The translations under genes were made by a program, and so were the position numbers. Under the pieces are notes generated by a model. It saw nothing but the letters and a program-made list of their open reading frames with translations. It searched no databases and had not been told where the DNA came from. Positions 27,404 through 35,893 of a DNA stretch of 64,000 nt are shown in pieces (the stretch's first letter is position 1; each line of letters starts with the position of its first letter). Location of the stretch: the NCBI GenBank assembly GCA_964436635.1, contig CAYTDM010000004.1:41960-105959 (forward strand), read 5' to 3'. The stretch comes from DASRQK01 sp964436635 (GTDB lineage Bacteria > Bacteroidota > Bacteroidia > Sphingobacteriales > Sphingobacteriaceae).

Positions 27404-29209
27404 TTATTGGAATTTTTTCGCGTTTACTTTACGCTCATTTTCCGTCAAATAAATTTTTCTTAAACGAATGCTTTTCGGCGTTAATTCAATGTATTCGTCC
27501 GCTTGTATGTATTCCATGGATTCTTCCAAAGAAAACTTAATCGCTGGAGCGATGCGCACGTTATCATCACTACCAGAAGCACGCATGTTCGTTAATTGTT
27601 TACCTTTTACTAAGTTAACGACTAAGTCATTATCACGAATGTGCTCGCCGACAATTTGACCTTCGTAAATTTCCACGCCTGGATCCACAAAGAATTTTCC
27701 TCTGTCTTGTAATTTGTCAATCGAATATGCAGTCGTTTGACCTTTCTCCATAGAGATTAATACCCCTGCTAATCGTCCGTTGATCGGGCCTTTCCAAGGC
27801 TCGTAAGCTTTGAAACGGTGCGCCATCACAGCTTCTCCGCCGGTAGCAGTCAAGACATTGTTTCTTAGACCGATAATTCCTCTTGAAGGAATTTCAAATT
27901 CTAAGTGTTGCATGGTGCCTTTGGTTTCCATAATTAGCAATTCACCTTTACGTTGCGTTACTAATTCAATTACCTTTCCAGACACTTCAGCTGGCACGTC
28001 TACGACTAAAACCTCGATCGGCTCACATTTCTTACCGTCGATCTCTTTCACGATTACTTGCGGTTGACCCACTTGTAGTTCGTATCCTTCGCGGCGCATG
28101 GTTTCAATCAATACAGACAAGTGAAGAATTCCACGACCATACACAAGGTATGAATCCGGGGAGTCCGTTTGTACCACTTTAAGTGCCAAATTTTTCTCCA
28201 TTTCTTTATGAAGACGATCGTGTAAGTGACGAGAAGTCACAAATTTTCCTTCTTTACCAAAGAATGGTGAGTTATTAATGGTGAACAACATGTTCATGGT
28301 CGGTTCATCGATGTGAATGACCTCTAATTGTTCAGGATTTTCAAAGTCTGCGATGGTATCTCCGATTTCAAAACCATCGATTCCCACTACAGCACAAATA
28401 TCTCCAGCTTTTACTTCCGTGGTTTTGATTTTTCCTAAACCTTCAAATGTATAAAGTTCTTTCACGCGGCTTTTTACTACCGAACCATCCTTTTTCATTA
28501 AAGCAACCGGTTGGTTTTCACGAATAACACCTCTTGCCACACGCCCTACAGCGATCCTGCCGACGAATGAAGAATAATCTAAAGAGGTTACTTGTAACTG
28601 AAGGGTACCTTCTTTATACGGTGCAGGTGGAATTTCTTCTAAAATAGCATCTAATAAGCTGGAGAAATCTGCTTCAGGTTTTTTCCAGTCTTTACCCATC
28701 CAACCTTGTTTAGATGAACCGTATAAAACTGGGAAATCAAGTTGCTCTTCTGTAGCATCTAAATTGAAAAATAGTTCGAAAACAGATTCGTACACTTCAT
28801 CAGGACGGCAGTTCTCTTTGTCTACTTTATTCACGACTACTAAAGGTTTTAACCCAAGTGCCAATGCCTTTTGTGTAACAAAGCGCGTCTGTGGCATAGG
28901 GCCTTCAAACGCATCGACCAATAGAATTACCCCGTCAGCCATTTTCAATACCCGCTCTACTTCGCCTCCGAAATCCGCGTGGCCTGGAGTATCAATAATG
29001 TTAATTTTAACATCTTTATATTTAACGGCAACATTCTTAGAAACGATAGTAATACCACGTTCGCGCTCTAGATCGTTGTTATCTAGAATTAAATCTCCGG
29101 GTTGTTCTTTGTCTCTGAAAAGATTAGTAAAGTGAAGAATTTTGTCAACTAAGGTGGTTTTACCGTGGTCAACGTGTGCGATAATCGCAATGTTTCTAAT
29201 GTTTTGCAT
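27404..29209 (-). CDS. typA: Ribosome-associated GTPase TypA/BipA
   Basis: Translational GTPase related to EF-G, involved in 50S assembly and stress or cold responses. G motifs are all visible: G1 HVDHGKTTL, G2 RERGITI, G3 DTPGHADFGGEVERV and G4 NKVDKE. The 601-residue length and the later GRGILHLSVLIETMRREGYE segment fit BipA. A strong promoter lies 28 nt upstream. Confidence 0.97.
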   Translation of the reverse strand: MQNIRNIAIIAHVDHGKTTLVDKILHFTNLFRDKEQPGDLILDNNDLERERGITIVSKNVAVKYKDVKINIIDTPGHADFGGEVERVLKMADGVILLVDAFEGPMPQTRFVTQKALALGLKPLVVVNKVDKENCRPDEVYESVFELFFNLDATEEQLDFPVLYGSSKQGWMGKDWKKPEADFSSLLDAILEEIPPAPYKEGTLQLQVTSLDYSSFVGRIAVGRVARGVIRENQPVALMKKDGSVVKSRVKELYTFEGLGKIKTTEVKAGDICAVVGIDGFEIGDTIADFENPEQLEVIHIDEPTMNMLFTINNSPFFGKEGKFVTSRHLHDRLHKEMEKNLALKVVQTDSPDSYLVYGRGILHLSVLIETMRREGYELQVGQPQVIVKEIDGKKCEPIEVLVVDVPAEVSGKVIELVTQRKGELLIMETKGTMQHLEFEIPSRGIIGLRNNVLTATGGEAVMAHRFKAYEPWKGPINGRLAGVLISMEKGQTTAYSIDKLQDRGKFFVDPGVEIYEGQIVGEHIRDNDLVVNLVKGKQLTNMRASGSDDNVRIAPAIKFSLEESMEYIQADEYIELTPKSIRLRKIYLTENERKVNAKKFQ

Positions 29210-29237
29210 CCAGCAGTATTTTTTTATTTTGAGGGCG

Positions 29238-29268
29238 CAAAGATACTAAAAAGTATTGAAAATTACAA
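29238..29268 (-). promoter_or_regulatory. Promoter of typA (TTG-N20-TATCTTTG)
   Basis: On the minus strand a TTG (29266-29268) is separated by 20 nt from TATCTTTG (29238-29245), close to the ideal Bacteroidota -33/-7 arrangement, 28 nt before the typA ATG. Confidence 0.65.
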
Positions 29269-29298
29269 CTTTCAATGATAGAATAGTTGGGGGGTAAC

Positions 29299-30489
29299 TT
29301 ATTGAATCACCCCTAATTCTTTACCCACTTTTGTAAAGGCCTGAATGGCTTTTTCTAAATGGGAACGTTGATGTCCTGCTGAAATTTGAACGCGAATTCT
29401 CGCTTGGCCTTTTGGAACGACTGGGAAATAAAAACCAATCACATAAATTCCTTCATCCAGCATTTTGCTCGCAAATTCTTGTGCCAGCTTAGCATCATAT
29501 AACATCACAGGAACGATTGGATGCGTTCCCGGTTTAATGTCAAATCCAGCTTCCGTCATTTTTTCGCGGAAGTAATTCGTGTTTTCTTCTAAGGCGTCTC
29601 TTAAGTGGGTGGATTCACTCAATACATCTAATACCTTAATGGATGCCCCTACGATTGAAGGTGCTAATGTGTTCGAAAATAAATAAGGCCTTGAACGCTG
29701 GCGTAACATTTCGATGATCTCTTTTTTGCCCGAAGTGAATCCTCCAGAAGCACCTCCTAAGGCTTTACCAAGGGTTCCAGTGATAATATCCACTCTATCC
29801 ATGACACCGTGAAGTTCGTGCGTCCCGCGGCCTGTTTTGCCTATGAAACCGGTGCTGTGTGAGTCGTCCACCATGACCAGCGCATCATATTGATCCGCTA
29901 AATCACAAATCTTATCTAATGGAGCGATGGCGCCATCCATAGAGAAAGAACCATCCGTTACGATAATCTTAAATCTTGCGTCTTTAGCAGCTTGTAATTG
30001 AGCTTCTAAATCTGCCATGTCGCAGTTTTTATAACGGAATCTTTGGGCTTTGCATAAGCGCACCCCATCGATGATAGAAGCGTGATTCAGTTCATCAGAA
30101 ATAATGGCATCTTCAGGGCCAAATAAGGGTTCAAAAACACCCCCATTCGCATCAAAAGCGGCTGCATACAAGATGGTGTCTTCCATGCCTAAAAAGGCAG
30201 AAAGTTTATCTTCTAAAATTTTGTGATTATCCTGAGTTCCACAGATAAAGCGAACTGAAGACATGCCGTAGCCATGTGAATCCAAAGCCGATTTTGCAGC
30301 TTCTAAAACAGAAGGATGAGCAGATAGACCTAAATAATTGTTCGCGCAAAAGTTGAGAACTTCTTGGCCTTTTGTGGTTTTTATTTCTGCCCCTTGCGGC
30401 GTAGTAATAATGCGTTCTTCTTTGTATAGCCCAGCTTCTTTGATGGATGCAATTTCATTTTGCAGGGCCTCTTTAAATTTTCCGTACAT
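29299..30489 (-). CDS. kbl: Glycine C-acetyltransferase (2-amino-3-ketobutyrate CoA ligase)
   Basis: PLP enzyme that splits 2-amino-3-ketobutyrate with CoA to glycine and acetyl-CoA in threonine breakdown. At 396 residues it has the alpha-oxoamine synthase layout: NYLGLSAHPSV, FICGTQDNHK, DDSHSTGF and the PLP lysine near residue 242 in GTLGKALGG. The sequence fits Kbl rather than serine palmitoyltransferase or BioF, though this family is close-knit. No threonine dehydrogenase gene lies nearby. It follows dedA after 12 bp. Confidence 0.85.
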   Translation of the reverse strand: MYGKFKEALQNEIASIKEAGLYKEERIITTPQGAEIKTTKGQEVLNFCANNYLGLSAHPSVLEAAKSALDSHGYGMSSVRFICGTQDNHKILEDKLSAFLGMEDTILYAAAFDANGGVFEPLFGPEDAIISDELNHASIIDGVRLCKAQRFRYKNCDMADLEAQLQAAKDARFKIIVTDGSFSMDGAIAPLDKICDLADQYDALVMVDDSHSTGFIGKTGRGTHELHGVMDRVDIITGTLGKALGGASGGFTSGKKEIIEMLRQRSRPYLFSNTLAPSIVGASIKVLDVLSESTHLRDALEENTNYFREKMTEAGFDIKPGTHPIVPVMLYDAKLAQEFASKMLDEGIYVIGFYFPVVPKGQARIRVQISAGHQRSHLEKAIQAFTKVGKELGVIQ

Positions 30490-30501
30490 AGTTGAAATGA
30501 A

Positions 30502-31149
30502 TTAATTTTCCTTCTTCAATTTCTCCTTGACGATTTCTACAATAGGTGGAATTAAAGAAAGAAAAATGATGGCAAAAATGACAATGGTAAAATTGTCCTT
30601 AATAATCGGAATCCCTCCAAAAAAGTATCCCAAAAATAAGAAAGATACAATCCAAACGATGGCTCCCACCACATTATACGATGCGAATCGACCGTAATTC
30701 ATGGCACCGATACCGGCTACAAATGGTGCAAAAGTGCGGATTATTGGCACAAAACGGGCGTAAATAATGGTTTTACCCCCGTATTTTTCATAAAAACTTT
30801 GTGTTTTATCTAAATATTCAACTTTTAGGAGTTTATATCGACCGCTAAATGCTTTCGGTCCGACATATTTTCCAATGTGGTAATTCACCATGTCGCCTAA
30901 AATGGCAGCAACGATTAATAACACACACATTAAATAGATGTTTAGTTCGGTTTCTGGCTTTGCAATGATTGCGCCAGCGGCAAAAAGCAAGCTATCCCCA
31001 GGCAAAAATGGGGTCACCACCAAACCTGTTTCAGCGAAAATGATCAAAAATAGGATCAAATACGTCCAGGTTTGATAATCATTGACGATTTCCACTAAAT
31101 GGGCATCAATATGCAATATGAAATCGATCAGCGTGCTTATCAGTTCCAA
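30502..31149 (-). CDS. DedA family membrane protein
   Basis: Polytopic inner-membrane protein of 215 residues in the DedA/VTT family, now linked to lipid flipping across the membrane. The signature FAETGLVVTPFLPGDSLLF and the arginine-rich YARFVPIIRTFAPFVAG are both visible, with about five hydrophobic segments. It lies 40 bp downstream of dnaN and 12 bp upstream of kbl, a probable operon. Confidence 0.92.
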   Translation of the reverse strand: MELISTLIDFILHIDAHLVEIVNDYQTWTYLILFLIIFAETGLVVTPFLPGDSLLFAAGAIIAKPETELNIYLMCVLLIVAAILGDMVNYHIGKYVGPKAFSGRYKLLKVEYLDKTQSFYEKYGGKTIIYARFVPIIRTFAPFVAGIGAMNYGRFASYNVVGAIVWIVSFLFLGYFFGGIPIIKDNFTIVIFAIIFLSLIPPIVEIVKEKLKKEN

Positions 31150-31189
31150 ACAATTAGCTGTTAAATGTGGTTAAAATAGCGAGCGATGC

Positions 31190-32314
31190 TTAGCCAATGT
31201 TATTTAACATCACCGGCATCACTAACATTAAGATGTCTTCATCTTCGTCTGATTCAGCTGGCAATAATAAACCAGCGCGATTTGGCGTGCTCATTTTGAT
31301 GACCACCTCTTCGCTGCTTAAATTTGTTAACATTTCTATTAAAAATTTCGCGTTAAAGCCGATTTCCATGTCATCGCCGTCGAATTGGCAAGAAAGCCTT
31401 TCGTGTGCCTCGTTTGAGAAATCTAAATCTTCTGAAGAAATATGCAGTTCACTTCCTGAAATTTTCAGGCGAACTTGATGCGTAGTTTTATTTGCAAAAA
31501 TAGAAACCCTTTTTAATGTGTTTAGGAACACACTGCGTCCTAAGGTTAGCACATTTGGATTGACTTGAGGGATGACCGCTTCGTAATCCGGGTAGCGCTC
31601 ATCGACTAAGCGACAAATTAAATGAATGCTTCCAAAACTAAAGAAGGCATTTGTGTTATTGTATTGCACACTTACTTCCACATCTTCCGCCGGCAAAGCC
31701 GACTTTAATAAAGACAAAGCTTTTTTAGGAAGAATTAGGGAGGTAGGTTGCTCTGATTTTAAATCTTTTCTTCTGTAACGAACTAATTTGTGTGCATCAG
31801 TGGCAACGAATGTGACGGCATCCGATCCTAATTGGACGAGTACACCAGCCATGGCAGGGCGTAATTCATCGTTGCTCACCGCAAACAACGTCTTATTGAT
31901 GGCTTCTGATAAAATTGGAGCGCTGATGCCTACCGTAGATGCATTTTCCACTACTGGAATTTTAGGGAAGTCATCTGCGTTTTCACCGCTTAATTTATAC
32001 TTACCATCTCCGGCGCTAATTTCGATCGCCAACGTGCTTTGATCCACAGAAAACGCTACCGGTTGATCCGGTAATGTTTTTAAAGTTTCGATCAAAATTT
32101 TTGAAGGCATGGCCACTCTACCGTCTTCTTTTGCTTCAATGGCTAATGAAGTGACCATGGAAGTTTGAAGGTCAGTTGCAGAAATTGTCAACACATTATC
32201 TTTAATCTCGAAGAGAAAATTTTCAAGAATAGGTAAGACTGTGCTGCTGCTCGATGCGCCGCTGATTGCCTGTAATTGCTTGAGCAATATAGAAGTAGAA
32301 ACGATAAACCTCAT
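31190..32314 (-). CDS. dnaN: DNA polymerase III subunit beta (sliding clamp)
   Basis: Ring clamp that holds the replicative polymerase on DNA; 374 residues, three repeated clamp domains. The N-terminus MRFIVSTSILLKQLQAISGA and the C-terminal LLPAESDEDEDILMLVMPVML are typical for the Bacteroidota clamp. dnaA, gyrB and recF are not adjacent, so this position does not mark the origin. The genes downstream on the same strand are dedA and kbl. Confidence 0.97.
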   Translation of the reverse strand: MRFIVSTSILLKQLQAISGASSSSTVLPILENFLFEIKDNVLTISATDLQTSMVTSLAIEAKEDGRVAMPSKILIETLKTLPDQPVAFSVDQSTLAIEISAGDGKYKLSGENADDFPKIPVVENASTVGISAPILSEAINKTLFAVSNDELRPAMAGVLVQLGSDAVTFVATDAHKLVRYRRKDLKSEQPTSLILPKKALSLLKSALPAEDVEVSVQYNNTNAFFSFGSIHLICRLVDERYPDYEAVIPQVNPNVLTLGRSVFLNTLKRVSIFANKTTHQVRLKISGSELHISSEDLDFSNEAHERLSCQFDGDDMEIGFNAKFLIEMLTNLSSEEVVIKMSTPNRAGLLLPAESDEDEDILMLVMPVMLNNIG

Positions 32315-32380
32315 GTCTAAATAGCGTTTTTAACGATGTTCGTCTAATAACTGCAATGATAAGCAAAAGATTTCAGATTT

Positions 32381-32407
32381 TTGAAACGAATAATTAATTT
32401 ACCTTTG
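32381..32407 (+). promoter_or_regulatory. Promoter of ruvX
   Basis: TACCTTTG (32400-32407) with a TTG 16 nt upstream. The box is followed by TAAA and then the ruvX ATG, again exactly 4 nt. Confidence 0.5.
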
Positions 32408-32411
32408 TAAA

Positions 32412-32834
32412 ATGAGAATCATGGCATTTGATTATGGGACGAAAAGAATCGGCATAGCGGTGACCGATCCCTTGCAACTCATTGCAAACGCCCTAACCAC
32501 CCTTCATCCGAATGAAATGGATGCTTTTCTTGCTAAGTACTTGCAAGAAGAAGCGGTGGAACTCTTTGTCGTGGGCATGCCCAAGCAAATGGATGGAACG
32601 CCTTCTCAATCCACTCAGCACATCGTAGGATTTATTCGAAAACTTCGCCGGCAATATCCGCATATTCCAGTGGTGGAAATCGATGAACGCTTTACCTCAA
32701 AAATGGCTACAGCAAGTATTTTAGCGGCTGGCGCAAAACAAAAACAACGTAGAGATAAAGCCTTAGTAGATGCTGTTTCGGCTACGATTATCTTGCAATC
32801 CTATATGGAAAAGCGGGAATTTGGAGGGTTTTAG
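32412..32834 (+). CDS. ruvX: Putative pre-16S rRNA nuclease / Holliday junction resolvase-like RuvX (YqgF)
   Basis: RNase H-fold nuclease of 140 residues; YqgF/RuvX is implicated in 16S rRNA 5'-end processing and was first proposed as a resolvase. Catalytic acidic residues sit in FDYGTKRIGIAV, VEIDERFTSKMA and DAVSATIIL. The start at 32412 fits the family and the promoter spacing. ybeY, another rRNA maturation nuclease, follows 60 bp later on the same strand. Confidence 0.93.
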   Translation: MRIMAFDYGTKRIGIAVTDPLQLIANALTTLHPNEMDAFLAKYLQEEAVELFVVGMPKQMDGTPSQSTQHIVGFIRKLRRQYPHIPVVEIDERFTSKMATASILAAGAKQKQRRDKALVDAVSATIILQSYMEKREFGGF

Positions 32835-32894
32835 AAGGTATTTAGCCTAAAAAGAGCAAGAAATAGAATTTTAAATCAACATACCGATACCACC

Positions 32895-33329
32895 ATGGCA
32901 TCAATAAATTTTTTTACAGAAGAATTGGATTTTGTGCTCCCGCAAAAAATGGCGCTTCGCAAATGGGTGAAAGATACCGCACTTGCGGAAGGATATAAAG
33001 TGCGAGAACTAAACTTTATTTTTTGTTCAGATGCCTATCTATTGAACATTAATCAACAATACCTGAATCACGATACCTTGACCGATATTGTAACTTTTGA
33101 TCAAAGTGACGAAGAAGGCGTATTGATGGGGGATATTTTTATCAGCGTGGAACGCACACGCGAAAATGCAAAGATTTTTGGCGTGAGCGAAGCAGATGAA
33201 TTACATCGGGTCATGATCCATGGCGTATTGCACCTTTGCGGATACGGAGATAAAAAGGGCGAAGAGAAAAAACGAATGACTCAGAAAGAGAACAACTATT
33301 TAGCTTTGCGATTCTTCACAAGTAAATAG
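32895..33329 (+). CDS. ybeY: Endoribonuclease YbeY (rRNA maturation)
   Basis: Zinc-dependent RNase for 16S rRNA 3' maturation and ribosome quality control, 144 residues. The metal motif reads HGVLHLCGYGDK: the first two histidines are present, but the third ligand of the usual HGxLHLxGYDH is not His. It follows ruvX. Its last 34 bp overlap a small ORF on the opposite strand. Confidence 0.93.
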   Translation: MASINFFTEELDFVLPQKMALRKWVKDTALAEGYKVRELNFIFCSDAYLLNINQQYLNHDTLTDIVTFDQSDEEGVLMGDIFISVERTRENAKIFGVSEADELHRVMIHGVLHLCGYGDKKGEEKKRMTQKENNYLALRFFTSK

Positions 33330-33481
33330 AATACCACCGTACTGCAGAATGCGATACCGAATGCTCTCGCAAAGAACAAGAGGTTCAGTTCGGTGTCCCA
33401 ACCTGCAAAATAAGAGATGGATGCTGGGATCACCAGCATCCATATAAAGAAAAACAAATATCTTCCTTGTAGAATTTGCAT
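33296..33481 (-). CDS. Small two-helix membrane protein (hypothetical)
   Basis: Sixty-one residues with two hydrophobic helices (YLFFFIWMLVIPASISYF and FARAFGIAFCSTVVFYLLV) and a basic C-terminus NRKAK. It starts 5 bp after ndk stops on the same strand, as expected for a co-transcribed gene, and overlaps the 3' end of ybeY antisense by 34 bp. I do not recognise the family. The membrane-protein pattern and the tight spacing argue that it is real. Confidence 0.55.
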   Translation of the reverse strand: MQILQGRYLFFFIWMLVIPASISYFAGWDTELNLLFFARAFGIAFCSTVVFYLLVKNRKAK

Positions 33482-33486
33482 TTTGC

Positions 33487-33906
33487 TTAGAAACGCTCGA
33501 ATTGTGAGAAAAAGAAGTTTCCTTCGATTTCTGCATTTTCATTTGAATCCGACCCGTGGATAGCGTTCGCATCGATCGATTTCGCGTATTTATTACGAAT
33601 GGTTCCTTCTTCAGCTTTGCTTGGATCCGTCGCGCCAATTAAGGTACGGAAGCTTTCTACTGCATTGTCTTTTTCAAGAATAGCAGCTACAATCGGACCA
33701 GAAGTCATAAATTCAACCAATTCTCCGTAGAAAGGACGCTCTTTGTGAACAGCATAAAATGCACCTGCTGTCTCATTCGATAAACGAGTGTACTTCATCG
33801 CAACGATTTTGAAACCAGCTTCGATGATGTCGTTTAGGATTGCACCGGTGTGTCCATTGCCCACTGCGTCCGGCTTAATCATTGTAAAAGTTCTGTTTGT
33901 AGTCAT
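33487..33906 (-). CDS. ndk: Nucleoside-diphosphate kinase
   Basis: Transfers gamma-phosphate between nucleoside triphosphates and diphosphates through a phosphohistidine. At 139 residues it has TFTMIKPDAV at the N-terminus and the catalytic His117 in NAIHGSDS. A TAATTTTG box (33923-33930) lies 16 nt upstream. Confidence 0.96.
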   Translation of the reverse strand: MTTNRTFTMIKPDAVGNGHTGAILNDIIEAGFKIVAMKYTRLSNETAGAFYAVHKERPFYGELVEFMTSGPIVAAILEKDNAVESFRTLIGATDPSKAEEGTIRNKYAKSIDANAIHGSDSNENAEIEGNFFFSQFERF

Positions 33907-33922
33907 TAAGTCAAATTTTTTG

Positions 33923-33930
33923 CAAAATTA
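33923..33930 (-). promoter_or_regulatory. Putative -7 promoter box of ndk
   Basis: Minus-strand TAATTTTG 16 nt before the ndk ATG; no convincing -33 TTG at the usual distance. Confidence 0.4.
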
Positions 33931-33982
33931 CTGTTTTTTAACGATATTGGAAAGAAGGGCTCAAAAAGAAATTTATAATTCC

Positions 33983-33990
33983 TAACTTTG
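33983..33990 (+). promoter_or_regulatory. -7 promoter box of ispH
   Basis: TAACTTTG followed by TTGC and then the ispH ATG; the 4-nt spacing predicts a leaderless transcript. No -33 TTG is seen at the normal distance. Confidence 0.5.
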
Positions 33991-33994
33991 TTGC

Positions 33995-34846
33995 ATGGCA
34001 GCATTTCATTTGCAAACGACCATTGATCCGGACTCAGGCTTCTGTTTTGGAGTTGTTTATGCTATTGACATGGCAGAAGAGATCTTAGAGGAAGATGGGT
34101 ATTTATATTGTTTAGGAGATATCGTGCATAATGACGAAGAAGTAGCCCGGCTTAAGGCGAAAGGTCTTCGCATTATAGACCACGATGAATTCCAAAACTT
34201 ACAGAATGAAAAGGTGTTAATCCGTGCGCACGGTGAGGCGCCCGAAACCTATAAAAAAGCTTTAGAGAATAACATTACCCTGATTGACGCTTCTTGTCCT
34301 GTGGTATTAAAACTTCAAAATCGGATAAAAACTTCGTACGATCAGGACGAAAATATATTGATCTATGGAAAGCATGGGCATGCTGAAGTTATCGGTTTGC
34401 AGGGGCAAACGAATAACTCAGCCCTGGTTTTTCAAGACTTGGATGAATTGAACACCTTGGACCTTCCGGCTCAAATCACATTATATACTCAAACGACTAA
34501 AAGCACCGACAAATTTTACGAAATAAAAGACGAACTTATTCGCCGTGGCTACGAAGTCAAAGCGAACGACACCATTTGTAGACAAGTTTCTAATCGCTAC
34601 GAAGATCTGACGAACTTTTCTAAGAAATTTGATAAGGTAGTGTTTGTGGCCGGTAAAAAATCATCTAACGGTAAAGTTTTGTTTGAAGTTTGCAAACAAA
34701 GTAATCCTTTTACTTATTTTGTGTCTGATCCTTCTGAATTGGAGCCAAGTTGGTTTCAAGAGAACGATCGCGTTGGAATTTGCGGAGCGACCTCCACTCC
34801 ACGATGGCTAATGGAGCGCGTGCAAGAGCAGCTTCAGGCCCTTTAA
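33995..34846 (+). CDS. ispH: 4-hydroxy-3-methylbut-2-enyl diphosphate reductase
   Basis: Iron-sulfur enzyme for the last step of the MEP isoprenoid pathway, giving IPP and DMAPP. The 283-residue protein shows Cys17 in SGFCFGV, the second cysteine in IDASCPVV and the third in GICGATSTP, plus IRAHGEAP and GKHGHAEV. It is the first gene of a run with hemH (16 bp) and a metallophosphoesterase. Confidence 0.95.
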   Translation: MAAFHLQTTIDPDSGFCFGVVYAIDMAEEILEEDGYLYCLGDIVHNDEEVARLKAKGLRIIDHDEFQNLQNEKVLIRAHGEAPETYKKALENNITLIDASCPVVLKLQNRIKTSYDQDENILIYGKHGHAEVIGLQGQTNNSALVFQDLDELNTLDLPAQITLYTQTTKSTDKFYEIKDELIRRGYEVKANDTICRQVSNRYEDLTNFSKKFDKVVFVAGKKSSNGKVLFEVCKQSNPFTYFVSDPSELEPSWFQENDRVGICGATSTPRWLMERVQEQLQAL

Positions 34847-34862
34847 ATAGTTAAAAATATTT

Positions 34863-35891
34863 ATGAAACAACCTAAGAAGGCCATTTTACTGGTAAATTT
34901 GGGTACGCCCGATCGTCCAGAAAGATCCGATGTAAAGCGGTATTTGAATCAATTTTTAATGGACGGAAGAGTCATCGATATTCCATACTTCCGTCGCGCC
35001 CTATTAGTGCAAGGAATTATCGTTCCTCTGCGCGCAGGCAACTCAGCAAAGTTATATAAAGAAATTTGGGACCCTGAAACTGGCTCGCCACTTATGCGCT
35101 ATAGCCTTCGTCAGCAAGCCTTGTTGCAAGAGAAATTGGGCGATGAATATGTGGTAGAATTGGCGATGCGCTACCAAAATCCTTCCATTGCTTCAGCCCT
35201 TGAGCGACTCCGTCAAATGCAAGTGGAGGAGATTCGCATTATTCCTTTATTTCCTCAATATGCTTCCGCAACGACTGGTTCGGTGATTCAAGAAGTGATG
35301 GATGTCATGAGAACTTGGCATACTTTCCCTGCATTGTCTATCGTGAATGATTTTTACGAGGACGAGTTAATGGTGGAAGTGTTTGCAGATAATGGAGTGA
35401 AATACGAGCCGAATTCGTATGATCACGTGTTATTTAGCTACCATGGATTGCCTGTTCGCCAACTGTTAGAAAATGAACCTTCAGGTAAGCATCAATGCGA
35501 ATCAGCAGGTTGTTTGCATGAAATTAATCATCAAAATAGGATGTGTTATGTGGCGCAGTGCTACGCAACTTCCAGAGCCATCGCAGCAAAGGCTGGTATC
35601 CCGGAAGAAAATTACACTGTTTGTTTCCAATCGAGATTAGGAAAAACGCCTTGGATCCAACCTTATACTTCAGATGTGCTGAAAAACATGGCAGAACAAG
35701 GCAAGAATAAATTACTGGTATTTAGTCCAGCCTTTGTTTCCGATTGCATTGAAACCATTCATGAGATTAGCATAGAATATGAGGAAGAGTTTAGAGAAAT
35801 GGGTGGGGAGAAAGTTCAGTTAGTAGAAAGTTTGAATGAAGATCCTCGGTGGATTGAAGCTTTGAGAAAACTGGCATTGGACGAAAAATAA
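34863..35891 (+). CDS. hemH: Ferrochelatase
   Basis: Inserts Fe2+ into protoporphyrin IX, the last step of heme synthesis. The 342-residue protein contains the metal-site histidine in FSYHGLPVR and the conserved glutamate in DCIETIHEI, with LLVNLGTPDRP at the N-terminus. It lies between ispH and a phosphoesterase gene that starts 2 bp after it ends. Confidence 0.96.
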   Translation: MKQPKKAILLVNLGTPDRPERSDVKRYLNQFLMDGRVIDIPYFRRALLVQGIIVPLRAGNSAKLYKEIWDPETGSPLMRYSLRQQALLQEKLGDEYVVELAMRYQNPSIASALERLRQMQVEEIRIIPLFPQYASATTGSVIQEVMDVMRTWHTFPALSIVNDFYEDELMVEVFADNGVKYEPNSYDHVLFSYHGLPVRQLLENEPSGKHQCESAGCLHEINHQNRMCYVAQCYATSRAIAAKAGIPEENYTVCFQSRLGKTPWIQPYTSDVLKNMAEQGKNKLLVFSPAFVSDCIETIHEISIEYEEEFREMGGEKVQLVESLNEDPRWIEALRKLALDEK

Positions 35892-35893
35892 TC

